DNA from: Halobellus sp. MBLA0158
GTDB lineage: Archaea > Halobacteriota > Halobacteria > Halobacteriales > Haloferacaceae
DNA: 64,000 bases
NCBI RefSeq assembly: GCF_041477585.1
Contig: NZ_JBGNYA010000001.1
Coordinates: 1,178,001-1,242,000 of the forward strand
Direction of reading: 5' to 3'
Shown here: positions 41,556 through 50,149 of the stretch, piece after piece
Position numbering within the stretch: the first letter of the stretch is position 1
Layout of the letters: the number at the start of each line of letters is the position of its first letter
The notes under the pieces: model-generated
The model's database searches: none
What the model was told of the DNA's origin: nothing
What the model saw: the letters and a program-made list of their open reading frames with translations, nothing else
Translations under genes and position numbers: made by a program

Positions 41556-42380
41556 ATGACTGCGCCGAGCGACGAAAGCGGCAGCGCGAACGCCGACCGC
41601 GACGACTGGGACTCCGAGACCTACGACGGCTCGCACTCGTTCGTCTACGAGTACGGCGCCGACGTCGTCGACCTCCTCGACCCCGAGCCCGGCGAACGAA
41701 TTCTCGATCTCGGCTGCGGCACCGGCCACCTCACCGATCGGATCGCCGACGCGGGCGCGGACGTCGTCGGCGTCGACCAGTCTGAGGAGATGATCGAGAC
41801 CGCGCGCGAGACGTACGAGCACCGCTTCGTACAGGCGGACGCCCGCGATTTCGGTCGCGCCGATCTCGGAATTGACGCCGGCCCCGCCGACCCGTTCGAC
41901 GCCGTGTTCTCGAACGCCGCGCTCCACTGGATCGACGATCAGGACGCCGTGCTGGACTCGGTCGTTGACGTGCTCGCCCCGGGCGGTCGGTTCGTCGCGG
42001 AGCTCGGCGGCCACGGCAACGTCTCGGCGATCGTCGCAGCCGTCGCGGCCGAACTCGAAGAGCGGGGCTACGAGCCGCCGATCGACCCCTGGTACTTCCC
42101 GACCGTCGGCGAGCACGCGACGACGCTCGAAGCCCACGGTTTCGAGGTGCGGTACGCGCGGCTGTTCGATCGGCCGACCGAACTGGACGAGGGCGACGAC
42201 GGGCTGGCCGCGTGGCTCGGGATGTTCGGCGACCGGCTGTTCGGATCGGTCCCGGAAGCGGAGCGTCCGGACGTCGTCGCGGGCGTCGAAGACCGGCTCC
42301 GGGACGAACTCTACGACGCGGACGCGAACGCCTGGACCGCCGACTACCGCCGCCTCCGGTTCGTGGCGGTGCTGGAGTAG
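41556..42380 (+). CDS. Class I SAM-dependent methyltransferase (trans-aconitate methyltransferase-like)
   Basis: 274 residues. SAM-binding motif I is ILDLGCGTGHLTDRIAD (about 49-65), followed by VVGVDQSEEMI, FVQADARDFG and VFSNAALHWIDDQDAVL, which is the Tam/trans-aconitate methyltransferase pattern; the C-terminus FVAVLE is typical. Substrate unknown. Divergent from the HEAT-protein gene by 113 bases; convergent with surE. Confidence 0.88.
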   Translation: MTAPSDESGSANADRDDWDSETYDGSHSFVYEYGADVVDLLDPEPGERILDLGCGTGHLTDRIADAGADVVGVDQSEEMIETARETYEHRFVQADARDFGRADLGIDAGPADPFDAVFSNAALHWIDDQDAVLDSVVDVLAPGGRFVAELGGHGNVSAIVAAVAAELEERGYEPPIDPWYFPTVGEHATTLEAHGFEVRYARLFDRPTELDEGDDGLAAWLGMFGDRLFGSVPEAERPDVVAGVEDRLRDELYDADANAWTADYRRLRFVAVLE

Positions 42381-42395
42381 CCGCCCGTCGGCCGT

Positions 42396-43196
42396 TCAGA
42401 CGGTATCGAGGTACGTCTCCGCGAGCGCGTCCAGCGCCTCGTGGTGCTCGGTCGTGTGGGGCGCGGTCAGCGGCGACACCGACACCTTGCCGTCGACGAC
42501 CGCGCGGCGGTCGGTCCCCTCGGGGTCGGGGATGTCGTCGGCGCGCATCCGGTCCCAGACGCGGTCGTGGAGCGTGATCGTGCCGTTTCCGTCGTGCTCG
42601 GCGGTCATCTCGTACAGCGTCGAGGGTCGGGTGATCTCGATCGGTGCCGGACCGTCACCCTCGGCCATCGGCGCGTTGACGTTCAGGTACTCGGCCTGCT
42701 CGAAGACGCCCGCGCCGAGGGCGTGCTCGACGAGGAATTTCGTCGCCGCCGTCGCGTTCCGGAAGTCCTCGGGGTCGGACGCCTGCTCCTGCCAGGGCGT
42801 GTCGCCGCCGCCGGGGACGTACAGCGACACGGCGATGGCCGGCACGTCGAAGAACGCCGACTCGACGGCCGCGCTGACCGTTCCCGAGCGGCCGAGGACG
42901 TAGGCGCCGAGGTTCGCCCCCTTGTTGCAGCCCGCGACGACCGCGTCGACGTCGGGACGGAGCGCTTCGAGGCCGGCGACGACGCAGTCGGCGGGCGTCC
43001 CCTCGATGGCGTAGCCCAGGTCGTGCTCGCGCACCGAGACGTCGTTCGAGAGCTTGCGGCCGACGGCGCTCTGGTCGTCCGCCGGCGCGACGGCGGTCAC
43101 GTCGGCGACCTCCGAGAGCGTCTCGTAGAGCGCCCGGAACCCGACCGCGTCGATCCCGTCGTCGTTGGTGAGTAAAAGCGAGAGCGAATCGCTCAT
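42396..43196 (-). CDS. surE: 5'/3'-nucleotidase SurE
   Basis: 266 residues from the ATG at 43196 (MSDSLSLLLTNDDGIDAVGF). The metal-binding NDDG is at 11-14, Ser in SAVGRKLS, Asn in AGCNKGANLG (about 91-100) and YGSGTVSAA-like GRSGTVSAAVES follow: the SurE core is complete. It dephosphorylates nucleoside monophosphates. It follows rsm22 by 47 bases on the same strand, so tyrA-rsm22-surE may be one transcript. Confidence 0.94.
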   Translation of the reverse strand: MSDSLSLLLTNDDGIDAVGFRALYETLSEVADVTAVAPADDQSAVGRKLSNDVSVREHDLGYAIEGTPADCVVAGLEALRPDVDAVVAGCNKGANLGAYVLGRSGTVSAAVESAFFDVPAIAVSLYVPGGGDTPWQEQASDPEDFRNATAATKFLVEHALGAGVFEQAEYLNVNAPMAEGDGPAPIEITRPSTLYEMTAEHDGNGTITLHDRVWDRMRADDIPDPEGTDRRAVVDGKVSVSPLTAPHTTEHHEALDALAETYLDTV

Positions 43197-43243
43197 ACCG
43201 CTTCCTTCGGCGGGCGGGGGAAATGTGTACCGCCCGCCGGTGC

Positions 43244-44722
43244 CTACGCGACGAACTCGACGAACGTGCCGTCGTCGACGACGAGGTTGTACGCGCCCTC
43301 GTCGTCGTTCCACAGACAGAGGACGTTCTCGAACGCGAGCACGTCGCCGTAGTCGGCGGCCAGCAGATCCTCGTTCAGCGGATCGGTCGCCGTCGCGACC
43401 GCGTAGTGTTCGGTCGACTCGCTCCCGTCGCCGACCTTGAACAGCGGATTGGTCCCGTCGTCGCCGTCGTCGGTCAGGTCCCGGCTCAGTTTCACCGCGA
43501 GGAGGTCGATCCGGTTCGTGACGTGCCGCTCCATCTCGGCCATCTTGGCGTGCCGGTCGGGATCCGCGCGGACCTCGGTCCGGCGCGCGCCGTCCGGCCG
43601 GAGCACCGCGTAGGAGAACTGGACCGTCTCGTTGCGGAAGGTGCCGTCGCCGGGCGTCCGCCGGCTCGCGGGGCCGTCGGCGCCGTCGGGTTCTTCCGGA
43701 TCCGCCTCTCCGGCCTCGTCGAGTCGGCGCTGGAACGGCGGCGCCTCGATCTCCGGGCGGCGGTCGAACGACCAGCCGCGGTCCGAGGGCGCCTCCCCGG
43801 GCCACAGCCGGAGCGTCGGCGCGTAGACGGCGACGTCGCCGCCGGCGGGCGCCAGCGCGCGCTCGACTTCCCGGAGCCCGACGCTGGTGTTGCGGTCGGC
43901 GGGCGCCAGCGCGACGAACGAGCCGTCGGCGGCGACCGCATCGAGGTAGCGCGCCGCGACCGACGCCGGCTCGTCGAGTTCGCTCAGGACGTTCGCGAAC
44001 AGGACGAGGTCGAAGCCCGACTCGGCGCCGGTCACCGATTCGGGGTCGAACGCCTCGGCGGTCTCGCGGTGGATCGTCGGCCGGAAGTTCCGGCCGGTCT
44101 CGGCGAGCAGTCGGTCGAGGACGTCCGCCGACGCCGAGGGCTCGACCGCGTGGTAATCGACGGCGGCGTCGTCGGGCAGGTAGTCGTGGAGGCCGAGCGC
44201 CGGCCCGCCGGTCCCCGCGCCGACGTCGAGGACGCGGAGCGTCCGCGGGAGCCGCTCGCGCTCGGCCAGATCGTCGAGGACGTAGCCGATCGCGGCGTAG
44301 TAGTCGGGGAGGTGGTAGATCGCATAGGCCAGCGCGGCCACGTCGTCGTACTCCACGGGGTGCTGCCGGTAGTAGTCCTCCTTCAGCCGCCTGATCGTCG
44401 CGCGCAGTTCGGCGCCGCTCTCGCCGCGGTGCCAGTTCGCGCCGTAGCGCTCGACGAGCAGGTCTTCGAGCGCGAAGGCGTAGTCCTCGGGGAAGGACTC
44501 GGGCCGCCATCCGGACTGTGGCGCGGGCTCGTCGCTGACGGGGACGAACGTCCCGTCGTCGCGCTCTCTCAGTCCGAGGTCGAAGGCCTCCTCGCGGAGC
44601 GCCTCGCGGACGACCGCGGGGTGGGGCGTCCCCTCGATGTACTCGCAGATCTCCTCGGGGTCGATGGGTCGGACGTGCTTCAGGTACTTCGCGTTCGCGC
44701 GGACGGCCTCGCGGTCGATCAC
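43244..44722 (-). CDS. Rsm22-family methyltransferase
   Basis: 492 residues from a GTG at 44722 (VIDREAVRANAKYLKHVRPID). A helical N-terminal region precedes a Rossmann SAM-binding domain: YAIYHLPDYYAAIGYVLDDL, then VLDVGAGTGGPALGLHDYL (about 167-185) and LVLFANVLSEL. A C-terminal beta domain contains the Rsm22-like SFDRRPEIEAPPFQRRL region. Rsm22 proteins act on small-subunit rRNA in mitochondria and relatives; the archaeal target is unproven. The GTG overlaps the tyrA stop (GTGA), supporting this start over an upstream ATG at 44785. Confidence 0.82.
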   Translation of the reverse strand: MIDREAVRANAKYLKHVRPIDPEEICEYIEGTPHPAVVREALREEAFDLGLRERDDGTFVPVSDEPAPQSGWRPESFPEDYAFALEDLLVERYGANWHRGESGAELRATIRRLKEDYYRQHPVEYDDVAALAYAIYHLPDYYAAIGYVLDDLAERERLPRTLRVLDVGAGTGGPALGLHDYLPDDAAVDYHAVEPSASADVLDRLLAETGRNFRPTIHRETAEAFDPESVTGAESGFDLVLFANVLSELDEPASVAARYLDAVAADGSFVALAPADRNTSVGLREVERALAPAGGDVAVYAPTLRLWPGEAPSDRGWSFDRRPEIEAPPFQRRLDEAGEADPEEPDGADGPASRRTPGDGTFRNETVQFSYAVLRPDGARRTEVRADPDRHAKMAEMERHVTNRIDLLAVKLSRDLTDDGDDGTNPLFKVGDGSESTEHYAVATATDPLNEDLLAADYGDVLAFENVLCLWNDDEGAYNLVVDDGTFVEFVA

Positions 44723-45519
44723 GCGTCGTCGCCCCGCTCGCGGCGCTCGTCCGGCTCCCGGTCCGACTCCCCTGTCCCGCGCCACGCCCCCGCTTCGGCG
44801 TACAGTTCCTCGAACGCCTCGCCGTCGGCGTCGGCGATCCGGCGGGCCGCGGCCGCGACGTCGTCGGCGCCGTCGAAGGATTCCTGGATCTCGCGGTAGA
44901 CCTGCGGCGTGCCGCCGGTCACGGTCTCGACCAGGTCCGAAAGCGCCTCCGAGACCGGCGTCGCGAACTCCTCGCGGACGTCCTCCGCGGCCAGCGCGTA
45001 CGCGAGCACGGCCGTGTGGGCGCCGGCCTGGACCGTCTCCATCGCCGCGTCGTGTTCGGCGGGATCGGTCTCGAAGACGTCGTTGCCGGCGGCCTCGATC
45101 GCTCCGATCGCCCGCTCGGTCACCGGCCCCGAGGCGTCGACGACGGCCGCGACGTTCCCCGGCGCGTTCTCGGGCGCGAAGAGTGGATGCAGACTCACCC
45201 GTTCGCGGTCCGGCAGCCGCTCGCGCATCGCCGTCACCGGCTCGGCCATCACGCCGGTCACGTCGAGCATCGCCCGCGACGCGCGGTCGGCGTGGGCCTC
45301 GATCGCCTCGTCGGCGGCGCTGATCGGCACGGCCAGACAGACCGCTGCGAACGTCTCTCCGGTGTCGAGAGCGACGGCGCGGGCGTCGGCGTCGATCGCC
45401 TCGGCCGCCGCCCTCGCGACGGCGGGGTCGCGGTCGGCGAACGCGACGCTGAACGCCGACCCGAGCGTTCGGCCGGCCCAGCGGCCCATTCCGCCGGCTC
45501 CGACGACGAGTACCTCCAT
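44719..45519 (-). CDS. tyrA: Prephenate dehydrogenase (TyrA)
   Basis: 266 residues. Rossmann motif MEVLVVGAGGMGRWAGRTLGSAF at the N-terminus, VCLAVPISAADEAI, then LDVTGVMAEPVTAM and SLHPLFAPENAPGNVAAVV (His of the TyrA active site) near residues 105-125. The enzyme converts prephenate to 4-hydroxyphenylpyruvate with NAD(P) for tyrosine synthesis. No chorismate mutase or regulatory ACT domain is fused. First gene of a probable operon with rsm22 and surE. Confidence 0.9.
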   Translation of the reverse strand: MEVLVVGAGGMGRWAGRTLGSAFSVAFADRDPAVARAAAEAIDADARAVALDTGETFAAVCLAVPISAADEAIEAHADRASRAMLDVTGVMAEPVTAMRERLPDRERVSLHPLFAPENAPGNVAAVVDASGPVTERAIGAIEAAGNDVFETDPAEHDAAMETVQAGAHTAVLAYALAAEDVREEFATPVSEALSDLVETVTGGTPQVYREIQESFDGADDVAAAARRIADADGEAFEELYAEAGAWRGTGESDREPDERRERGDDA

Positions 45520-45582
45520 CGCCGCCGACTACGCGCCGCGGTCGTCAAAAGGGGTTCGGTGCCGTCGCCGCCGAGCCTCTGC

Positions 45583-45662
45583 TAATGTCTATTGTCAGTC
45601 GTTGCCGCTGGTTCGCCGAAACGGGGTGACGAACCAGCGGTAAACAGTGACAGTAGACATTA
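45583..45662. mobile_element. 80-bp palindromic MITE-like element
   Basis: An imperfect inverted repeat spanning the intergenic region: outer arms TAATGTCTATTGTCA (45583-45597) and TGACAGTAGACATTA (45648-45662) differ at one position; inner arms CCGCTGGTTCG and CGAACCAGCGG (about 45605-45615 and 45630-45640) are perfect. If TA is a target duplication, the element is ATGTC...GACAT flanked by TA, as in IS630/Tc1-type MITEs. No coding capacity. Alternatively it is an RNA hairpin terminator. Confidence 0.6.
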
Positions 45663-45696
45663 TGGATCGGCCACCCTCAGTATTCCACACCAGGTT

Positions 45697-45729
45697 ATCA
45701 GAACTGATACTCTAGTCCGTACGTTTATT
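45697..45729 (+). promoter_or_regulatory. Promoter with ATCA-N4-TGAT dyad outside the motility island
   Basis: ATCAGAACTGAT (45697-45708; flanks extend it to TATCAGAACTGATA) is centred 24 bp upstream of TTTATT (45724-45729), the same geometry as the cheY and archaellin promoters. The predicted start is about 145 bases before the gene at 45897. The 377-base gap 45520-45896 holds this site and the MITE-like element, and no other gene that I can see. Confidence 0.55.
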
Positions 45730-45896
45730 GCGATCGTCGGAAGATACGTATCGGGGGAAACGGACCTGCACCGTCGCCAGACCGACCGGTCGATCGCATC
45801 GAGCCGCACCCACATACACGCGTGTGACGGCCGTACGCCGCCGGAGCCGACCTCGATCGGCTCCGAACCGGACATCCGTGCGGCCACCTTCAACGA

Positions 45897-46400
45897 ATGA
45901 AATTCCCAACGACCTCGGGCACCGACACGCACGGCCGCCGCGTGACGCTGCCCGACGACCTCGACGGCGACCAGACGCTGCTCGTCGTCAGTTTTCACCT
46001 CCGACAGCGGTCGCTCGTCGCCCCGTGGCGGGAGTTCGCGACGGAACTCCGCGAGGAGTTCGATCACTTCGCGTACTACGAACTCGTCGTCGGAAGCAAC
46101 GGCGGGATGCTCCCGCCGACCTCCAAGGGCGGCCTCTCGCCGACGAACGCGCGACACCGCCTCCACGAGGACACGATCTTCCTCTCGGTGAACAAGCGCG
46201 CCTTCCGCCGCCGCCTCGGGATCCTCGGCGAACAGACGATCTACGCGTTCCTCGTCGAAGACGACTACGTCGTCCGACAGGCCGCGGGCGTCCTCACGCC
46301 GAACACCGCCGACGCGCTGGAGTCGCTGCTCCGGGAGTACCGCGACCAACAGAACCGCTCTTCGAACGGCGCGGGGAGCGCGGGCGAGTCGTCGTCCTGA
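45897..46400 (+). CDS. Thioredoxin-fold (AhpC/TSA-like) protein without cysteines
   Basis: 167 residues. MKFPTTSGTDTHGRRVTLPDDLDGDQTLLVVSFHLRQRSLVAPWREFATEL looks like a peroxiredoxin N-terminus in which the catalytic Cys loop has become HLRQRSLVAPW; there is no Cys in the protein. The C-terminal half (TIFLSVNKRAFRRRLGILGEQTIYAFLVEDDYVVRQAAG) keeps the fold. So peroxidase activity is unlikely. The frame is closed by a TGA at 45825 upstream, which fixes the ATG at 45897. A long leader and an upstream dyad suggest regulation. The fold call is inference. Confidence 0.65.
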   Translation: MKFPTTSGTDTHGRRVTLPDDLDGDQTLLVVSFHLRQRSLVAPWREFATELREEFDHFAYYELVVGSNGGMLPPTSKGGLSPTNARHRLHEDTIFLSVNKRAFRRRLGILGEQTIYAFLVEDDYVVRQAAGVLTPNTADALESLLREYRDQQNRSSNGAGSAGESSS

Positions 46401-46424
46401 TCGGCGACCCCCCGTCGACCCGCT

Positions 46425-47609
46425 TCAGACCCGCAGTTCGATCGGATGCTCGGTCAGGTTCTCGTGACCGTCCTCGGTGACGACCACCAGGTCTTCGAGC
46501 CGCATCCCGCCGATCTCGGGGTCGTACAGCCCCGGCTCGACGGTGATCACGTGGCCCGGTTCGAGCTCGCCGCCGTCGGGCGAGACCCGCGGGAGTTCGT
46601 GGACGTCCAGGCCGACGCCGTGGCCGGTCGAGTGGATGAACCCCGTCTCGGTCGTGGGGTCAGAGCGGAGCGTCGGCAGCCCGGCGTCCTCGTAGACGTC
46701 GCAGACGGCGTCGTGGACGGCCTCGCCCGTCACCCCGGGCTCGATGGCATCGAAGGCGGCGTCCATCGCCTCCCGCGTGAGGTCGAACCACTCTCGGATC
46801 TCCGCGCCGGGGTCGCCCTTCACGAAGGTCCGGGTCATATCGGCGTGGTACTTCGTCGCCTTCGACTGCGGGAAGATGTCGACGATGATCGGCTCGTGGG
46901 GCCGGAGCGGGCCGCTGCCCCTGTCGTGGGGATCGGCGGCGTCGGCGCCGCAGGCGACGATGGTCTCGTCGAGGGCACAGCCCCGTTCGAGGAGCGTCGT
47001 CTCGATCTCCCGCTTGACGCGCTCGCTCGTCAGGACCTCGCCCTCGTAGCGGAGCACGTCGCCGTCGCCGTCGTCGCCGATCGTGGCCGCGTCGAGCAGG
47101 TCGTTCGTCGCCCGCATCGCGGCCTCGTTCGCGCGTTGCGCCTCGCGGATCCACTCGATCTCCTCGTCGGTCTTGCGCGCGCGGATCTCGGTCACGACGT
47201 CCTCGGTCTCGGCTTCGACGGCGATGCCGCGCTCGCGGAGCCGGTCGGCGGGCCCGAGCGGGAAGCGGTCGGGCGCCGCGATCGAGCCGACGGCGTGGTC
47301 TTCGAGCCAGGCCGCGACGACACGCGCTCGTGCCTCGTCGGTGCCGTGCTCGGCGGCCAGCGAGCGGTATTCGTAGTCCGCCAGCCGCGAGACGTCGTCG
47401 GCGCGGCTCTCCTTCTTCGCGCGGCCGAACTCCAGCGAGGAGACGAGGATCGCAGTCGTCTCGGGCGTGAACAGCGTCACGAACGGGTCGGGCGCGTCGA
47501 AGCCCGAGAGGTACCGCTGGGTCGAGTTCGACCCGTCGGCATCGACGAGGTAGCCGTCGAGCCCCGCCGACGCGAGGTAGTCCTCCAGCTGCGAGAGGTC
47601 GGGTTCCAT
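46425..47609 (-). CDS. pepQ: Xaa-Pro aminopeptidase, M24 family
   Basis: 394 residues from the ATG at 47609 ([21 protein letters not shown]). An N-terminal creatinase-like domain is followed by the pita-bread catalytic domain with five metal ligands in order: Asp in [11 protein letters not shown], Asp in HADMTRTF, His in [15 protein letters not shown], Glu in [10 protein letters not shown] and Glu in RLEDLVVV. It removes N-terminal residues before proline, or acts as a prolidase. Start supported by family alignment; the frame upstream is Ser/Gly-rich without similarity. Convergent with the thioredoxin-fold gene. Confidence 0.92.
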   Translation of the reverse strand: MEPDLSQLEDYLASAGLDGYLVDADGSNSTQRYLSGFDAPDPFVTLFTPETTAILVSSLEFGRAKKESRADDVSRLADYEYRSLAAEHGTDEARARVVAAWLEDHAVGSIAAPDRFPLGPADRLRERGIAVEAETEDVVTEIRARKTDEEIEWIREAQRANEAAMRATNDLLDAATIGDDGDGDVLRYEGEVLTSERVKREIETTLLERGCALDETIVACGADAADPHDRGSGPLRPHEPIIVDIFPQSKATKYHADMTRTFVKGDPGAEIREWFDLTREAMDAAFDAIEPGVTGEAVHDAVCDVYEDAGLPTLRSDPTTETGFIHSTGHGVGLDVHELPRVSPDGGELEPGHVITVEPGLYDPEIGGMRLEDLVVVTEDGHENLTEHPIELRV

Positions 47610-47740
47610 ACCCGGACTGGGTGACGCTGTCGGATAAAGGCCACCGCTCGCGGGACCGGCCTCCCCGCCCTGCGAGTCCCCGTGGCTCGCTCCCGACGCG
47701 GACCACAACCGTATTACGGGCGCGTCGCGGTCGTTGGACT

Positions 47741-48022
47741 ATGGCTGTGGAGAACGTCATCTGGCCGCGCTACCTCGACGCCTCGGTCTCCCGGGACGAC
47801 GGCCGGCGCGTCCCCCTCGACGACGCGATCGAGGACCCGACGGTCGACGAGATCGCGAAGGCCGTCCAGCAGATCGGCTACGACGCCGTCATCGAGCGCG
47901 ACGTGACGCACCCCCGCGAGTGGGACGCCCGCGGGCGCGTCCTCGTGAAGGGCGCCGAGGACTCGACGAAGAACGACCTCGTCCAGGCGGTCGCCGCCTA
48001 CGTCGGCATCCTGCGGGACTGA
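47741..48022 (+). CDS. srp19: Signal recognition particle protein SRP19
   Basis: 93 residues from the ATG at 47741 ([33 protein letters not shown]). The family signature is complete: NVIWPRYLD at the start, [34 protein letters not shown] and [18 protein letters not shown]19 binds helices 6 and 8 of SRP RNA, which is encoded at about 28.0-28.3 kb. A 1-base gap separates it from gar1, so they are co-expressed. Start choice rejects 40 upstream codons lacking similarity. Confidence 0.94.
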   Translation: MAVENVIWPRYLDASVSRDDGRRVPLDDAIEDPTVDEIAKAVQQIGYDAVIERDVTHPREWDARGRVLVKGAEDSTKNDLVQAVAAYVGILRD

Positions 48023-48023
48023 T

Positions 48024-48251
48024 ATGCAGCGGCTCGGCACCGTCTCCCGGACGGCCCAGAATCTCCTCGTTGTCCGCTGCGACGACGCCGACCACCCCGG
48101 AATCGGCACCGAGGCCGTCGACGAGTCGCTCTCGACGGTCGGCCGCGTCGTCGACGTCTTCGGTCCGGTGGACCGCCCATACGTCGCCGTCGCGCCCGAG
48201 TCGAGCGTCCGCCCGGCATCGGTCGTCGGCCAGCGGCTCTACGCGCGCTGA
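48024..48251 (+). CDS. gar1: H/ACA RNP protein Gar1
   Basis: 75 residues: MQRLGTVSRTAQNLLVVRCDDADHPGIGTEAVDESLSTVGRVVDVFGPVDRPYVAVAP. This is the Gar1 beta-barrel core (R-L-G-x-V, then G-x-V-x-D-V-F-G-P-V), which binds Cbf5 in pseudouridylation complexes. Glycine-arginine tails of eukaryotic Gar1 are absent, as usual in archaea. Begins 1 base after the srp19 stop. Confidence 0.9.
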   Translation: MQRLGTVSRTAQNLLVVRCDDADHPGIGTEAVDESLSTVGRVVDVFGPVDRPYVAVAPESSVRPASVVGQRLYAR

Positions 48252-48321
48252 GTCGGCCTGCGGCTCTCCCGCCGCCGCCGAAGCGCAATCCCCATAGTGG
48301 GCCGCCCGCAACCGTGGCCGT

Positions 48322-49275
48322 ATGCGAAGACGCGTCGCCGCCGCGGTCGGATTCGCCGCCCTCCTGTTCTTGCTCGTGCAGCTCGGCGCGCTGGCGCTCG
48401 TGCCGACCTTCTACGAGGCGGGCTACCAGACCGTCGAGGACCCGAGCGACCCGACCAACAGCCTGGTGTACATCGGCGCGATCCTCGTCGCGACGGCGCT
48501 GATGCTCGCGGCGTTCAAGTTCGACCTCGACTGGGTCGTCCAGGGATTCGTCGTCCTCGCGGCCGGGTCGCTGGCGTGGTACGTCTTTTCGGTCTTCCTC
48601 GCGCCGATCCCCGCGCTGGTCGCGTCGGCGGCGATCGCGGTCCTCCTCTTCGTCCACCCGGAGTGGTACGTCATCGACGCCGCCGGGGTGCTGATGGGCG
48701 CCGGCGCCGCGGGGCTGTTCGGTATCAGTTTCGGCCTCCTGCCCGCGATCGTCCTCCTCGCGGTGCTGGCCATCTACGACGCGATCAGCGTCTACGGCAC
48801 CGAACATATGCTCGATCTGGCCTCGGGCGTGATGGACCTGAATCTCCCGGTCGTGCTCGTCGTTCCGACGACGCTCTCGTACTCGCTCCGGGACTCGACG
48901 CCCGACGCGGTCGAGCGGGATGGCGACGAGGAAAGTGACGCTGACGCCGATGCCGACGACGATGACGACGTCCGCGACGCGTTCTTCATCGGCCTCGGCG
49001 ACGCCGTGATGCCGACGGTGATGATCGCCAGCGCGGCGTTCTTCGTCCCGACGTCGCTCGCGCCGCCGCTCGGCGTCCCCGGCCTGCCGGCATTGAACCT
49101 CCCCGCGCTGACCGCGATGGTCGGCACCTTCGCGGGCCTGTTCGCGCTGCTGTGGATGGTGCTGAAGGGTCGCGCCCACGCCGGACTGCCGCTGCTCAAC
49201 GGCGGCGCCATCGGCGGCTATCTGGTCGGCGCGCTCGTCTCGGGCGTGCCGATCCTGACGGCGCTCGGGCTCTGA
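48322..49275 (+). CDS. Presenilin/SPP-type intramembrane aspartyl protease (A22)
   Basis: 317 residues with about nine membrane helices. The GxGD protease motifs are present: Asp153 in AIYDAISVYGTEHM (YD motif), Asp227 in FFIGLGDAVMP (GLGD motif) and the C-terminal PAL-like GLPLLNGGAIGGYLVG. A 30-residue Asp-rich loop separates the two catalytic helices. Archaeal presenilin homologues cut transmembrane substrates; the substrate here is unknown. It follows srp19-gar1 by 70 bases, in keeping with a link to membrane protein handling (inference). Confidence 0.9.
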   Translation: MRRRVAAAVGFAALLFLLVQLGALALVPTFYEAGYQTVEDPSDPTNSLVYIGAILVATALMLAAFKFDLDWVVQGFVVLAAGSLAWYVFSVFLAPIPALVASAAIAVLLFVHPEWYVIDAAGVLMGAGAAGLFGISFGLLPAIVLLAVLAIYDAISVYGTEHMLDLASGVMDLNLPVVLVVPTTLSYSLRDSTPDAVERDGDEESDADADADDDDDVRDAFFIGLGDAVMPTVMIASAAFFVPTSLAPPLGVPGLPALNLPALTAMVGTFAGLFALLWMVLKGRAHAGLPLLNGGAIGGYLVGALVSGVPILTALGL

Positions 49276-49290
49276 GACCGAACCGACGAC

Positions 49291-49803
49291 CTACTCCTCG
49301 TCGCCTTCGCCGCCGGCGCCCTCGCGGATGCTGACAGCCATCCCCGTCTCGAAGTCGCCCATCGCGTCCGCGGAGAGCTCCGCGCGTCCCACCCCGAGGA
49401 CGGTGTCGTCGTCGAGGACGACGGCGACCTCGTCGCCCGGCCGGACCGCCGGGTCGACCTCGCGGACGAACTTCGCGAAGGCGTTCTTCCCGTCCCTGAC
49501 GAACGGCGCGCTCTCGTCGCCGACGACGACCCGCGCCTTCGGCCGCTCCAGCCCCGCGACGAGGCGCCGACCGCCGACGACGCCTAGGGTGAATCGGCCG
49601 TCGGTCCCGTAGGAGACGACGCGGCCCTCGGTCGCGACGACCTGCCGCGGGCGACCGCTCGTCGATCGATGGATCGTCAGGCGCTCGGTCTCGGGTTCGT
49701 CGCCACCGGCCCGGGGGAACAGCGCCGCGCCGGCGCCGGCGCCGAACTGGTAGTCCGCGATCGTCCGGAGTTCGGCGAGGTCCTCGCCGCTCGCGTCGCT
49801 CAT
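49291..49803 (-). CDS. PUA-domain protein
   Basis: 170 residues from 49803 (MSDASGEDLAELRTIADYQFGAGAG). The N-terminal half includes the FGAGAGAALFP motif of archaeal PUA-domain proteins related to the tail of archaeosine transglycosylase. The C-terminal 80 residues form the PUA fold: KARVVVGDESAPFVRDGKNAFAKFVREVDPAVRPGDEVAVVLDDDTVLGVGRAELSADAM. An RNA-binding role is likely. No catalytic domain. Convergent with the presenilin gene. Confidence 0.85.
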   Translation of the reverse strand: MSDASGEDLAELRTIADYQFGAGAGAALFPRAGGDEPETERLTIHRSTSGRPRQVVATEGRVVSYGTDGRFTLGVVGGRRLVAGLERPKARVVVGDESAPFVRDGKNAFAKFVREVDPAVRPGDEVAVVLDDDTVLGVGRAELSADAMGDFETGMAVSIREGAGGEGDEE

Positions 49804-49892
49804 ACGCGCCGTACCGTCCGGAGCGTCAAGACACCCCCGGTCCGGCGCGGGGAGTGCTAGTCCGTCTCACGCCGCGACGACTCGAAAATTCA

Positions 49893-49898
49893 TATATA
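49893..49898 (+). promoter_or_regulatory. TATA box for small membrane protein
   Basis: TATATA at 49893-49898, centred about 27 bases before the ATG at 49922; leaderless transcript. Confidence 0.65.
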
Positions 49899-49921
49899 CC
49901 GCCGCGGATTCGGGAGCGTAT

Positions 49922-50107
49922 ATGATCGTCAACGCGCGCCTCGTCGCGCTCGGTGTCTTCCTCCTCGCTCTCAGCAGCGGCCTCTTCTTCGAGACGGGCG
50001 TCAGCGACGCCCTCGCCCTGTCCGTCGCCGGCGTCGCCATCGCCGGCACGGCGCTCGCGGCGCTCGTCGCAGTTCGGACCGACGCGGGCGAGTCACGCCC
50101 GGCCTGA
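49922..50107 (+). CDS. Small two-helix membrane protein
   Basis: 61 residues: MIVNARLVALGVFLLALSSGLFFETGVSDALALSVAGVAIAGTALAALVAV then a short polar tail. Two hydrophobic helices (about 7-24 and 30-51). A strong TATA box sits at the correct distance for a leaderless gene, which supports that it is expressed. Convergent with the NYN-domain gene. Function unknown. Confidence 0.7.
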   Translation: MIVNARLVALGVFLLALSSGLFFETGVSDALALSVAGVAIAGTALAALVAVRTDAGESRPA

Positions 50108-50149
50108 AGTCCGACCTGAATCGGCCCCGGCCTCCCCGGCACTCTGTCC

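Noticed and set aside
42396-44510. Single 704-residue protein spanning surE and antisense of rsm22
   Set aside because: Only the C-terminal 266 residues are protein-like (SurE); the rest is Arg-rich shadow of rsm22.
47610-47740. Upstream extensions of both Xaa-Pro peptidase and SRP19
   Set aside because: Both families start at internal ATGs with conserved N-termini; the extensions are antisense shadows in the divergent spacer.
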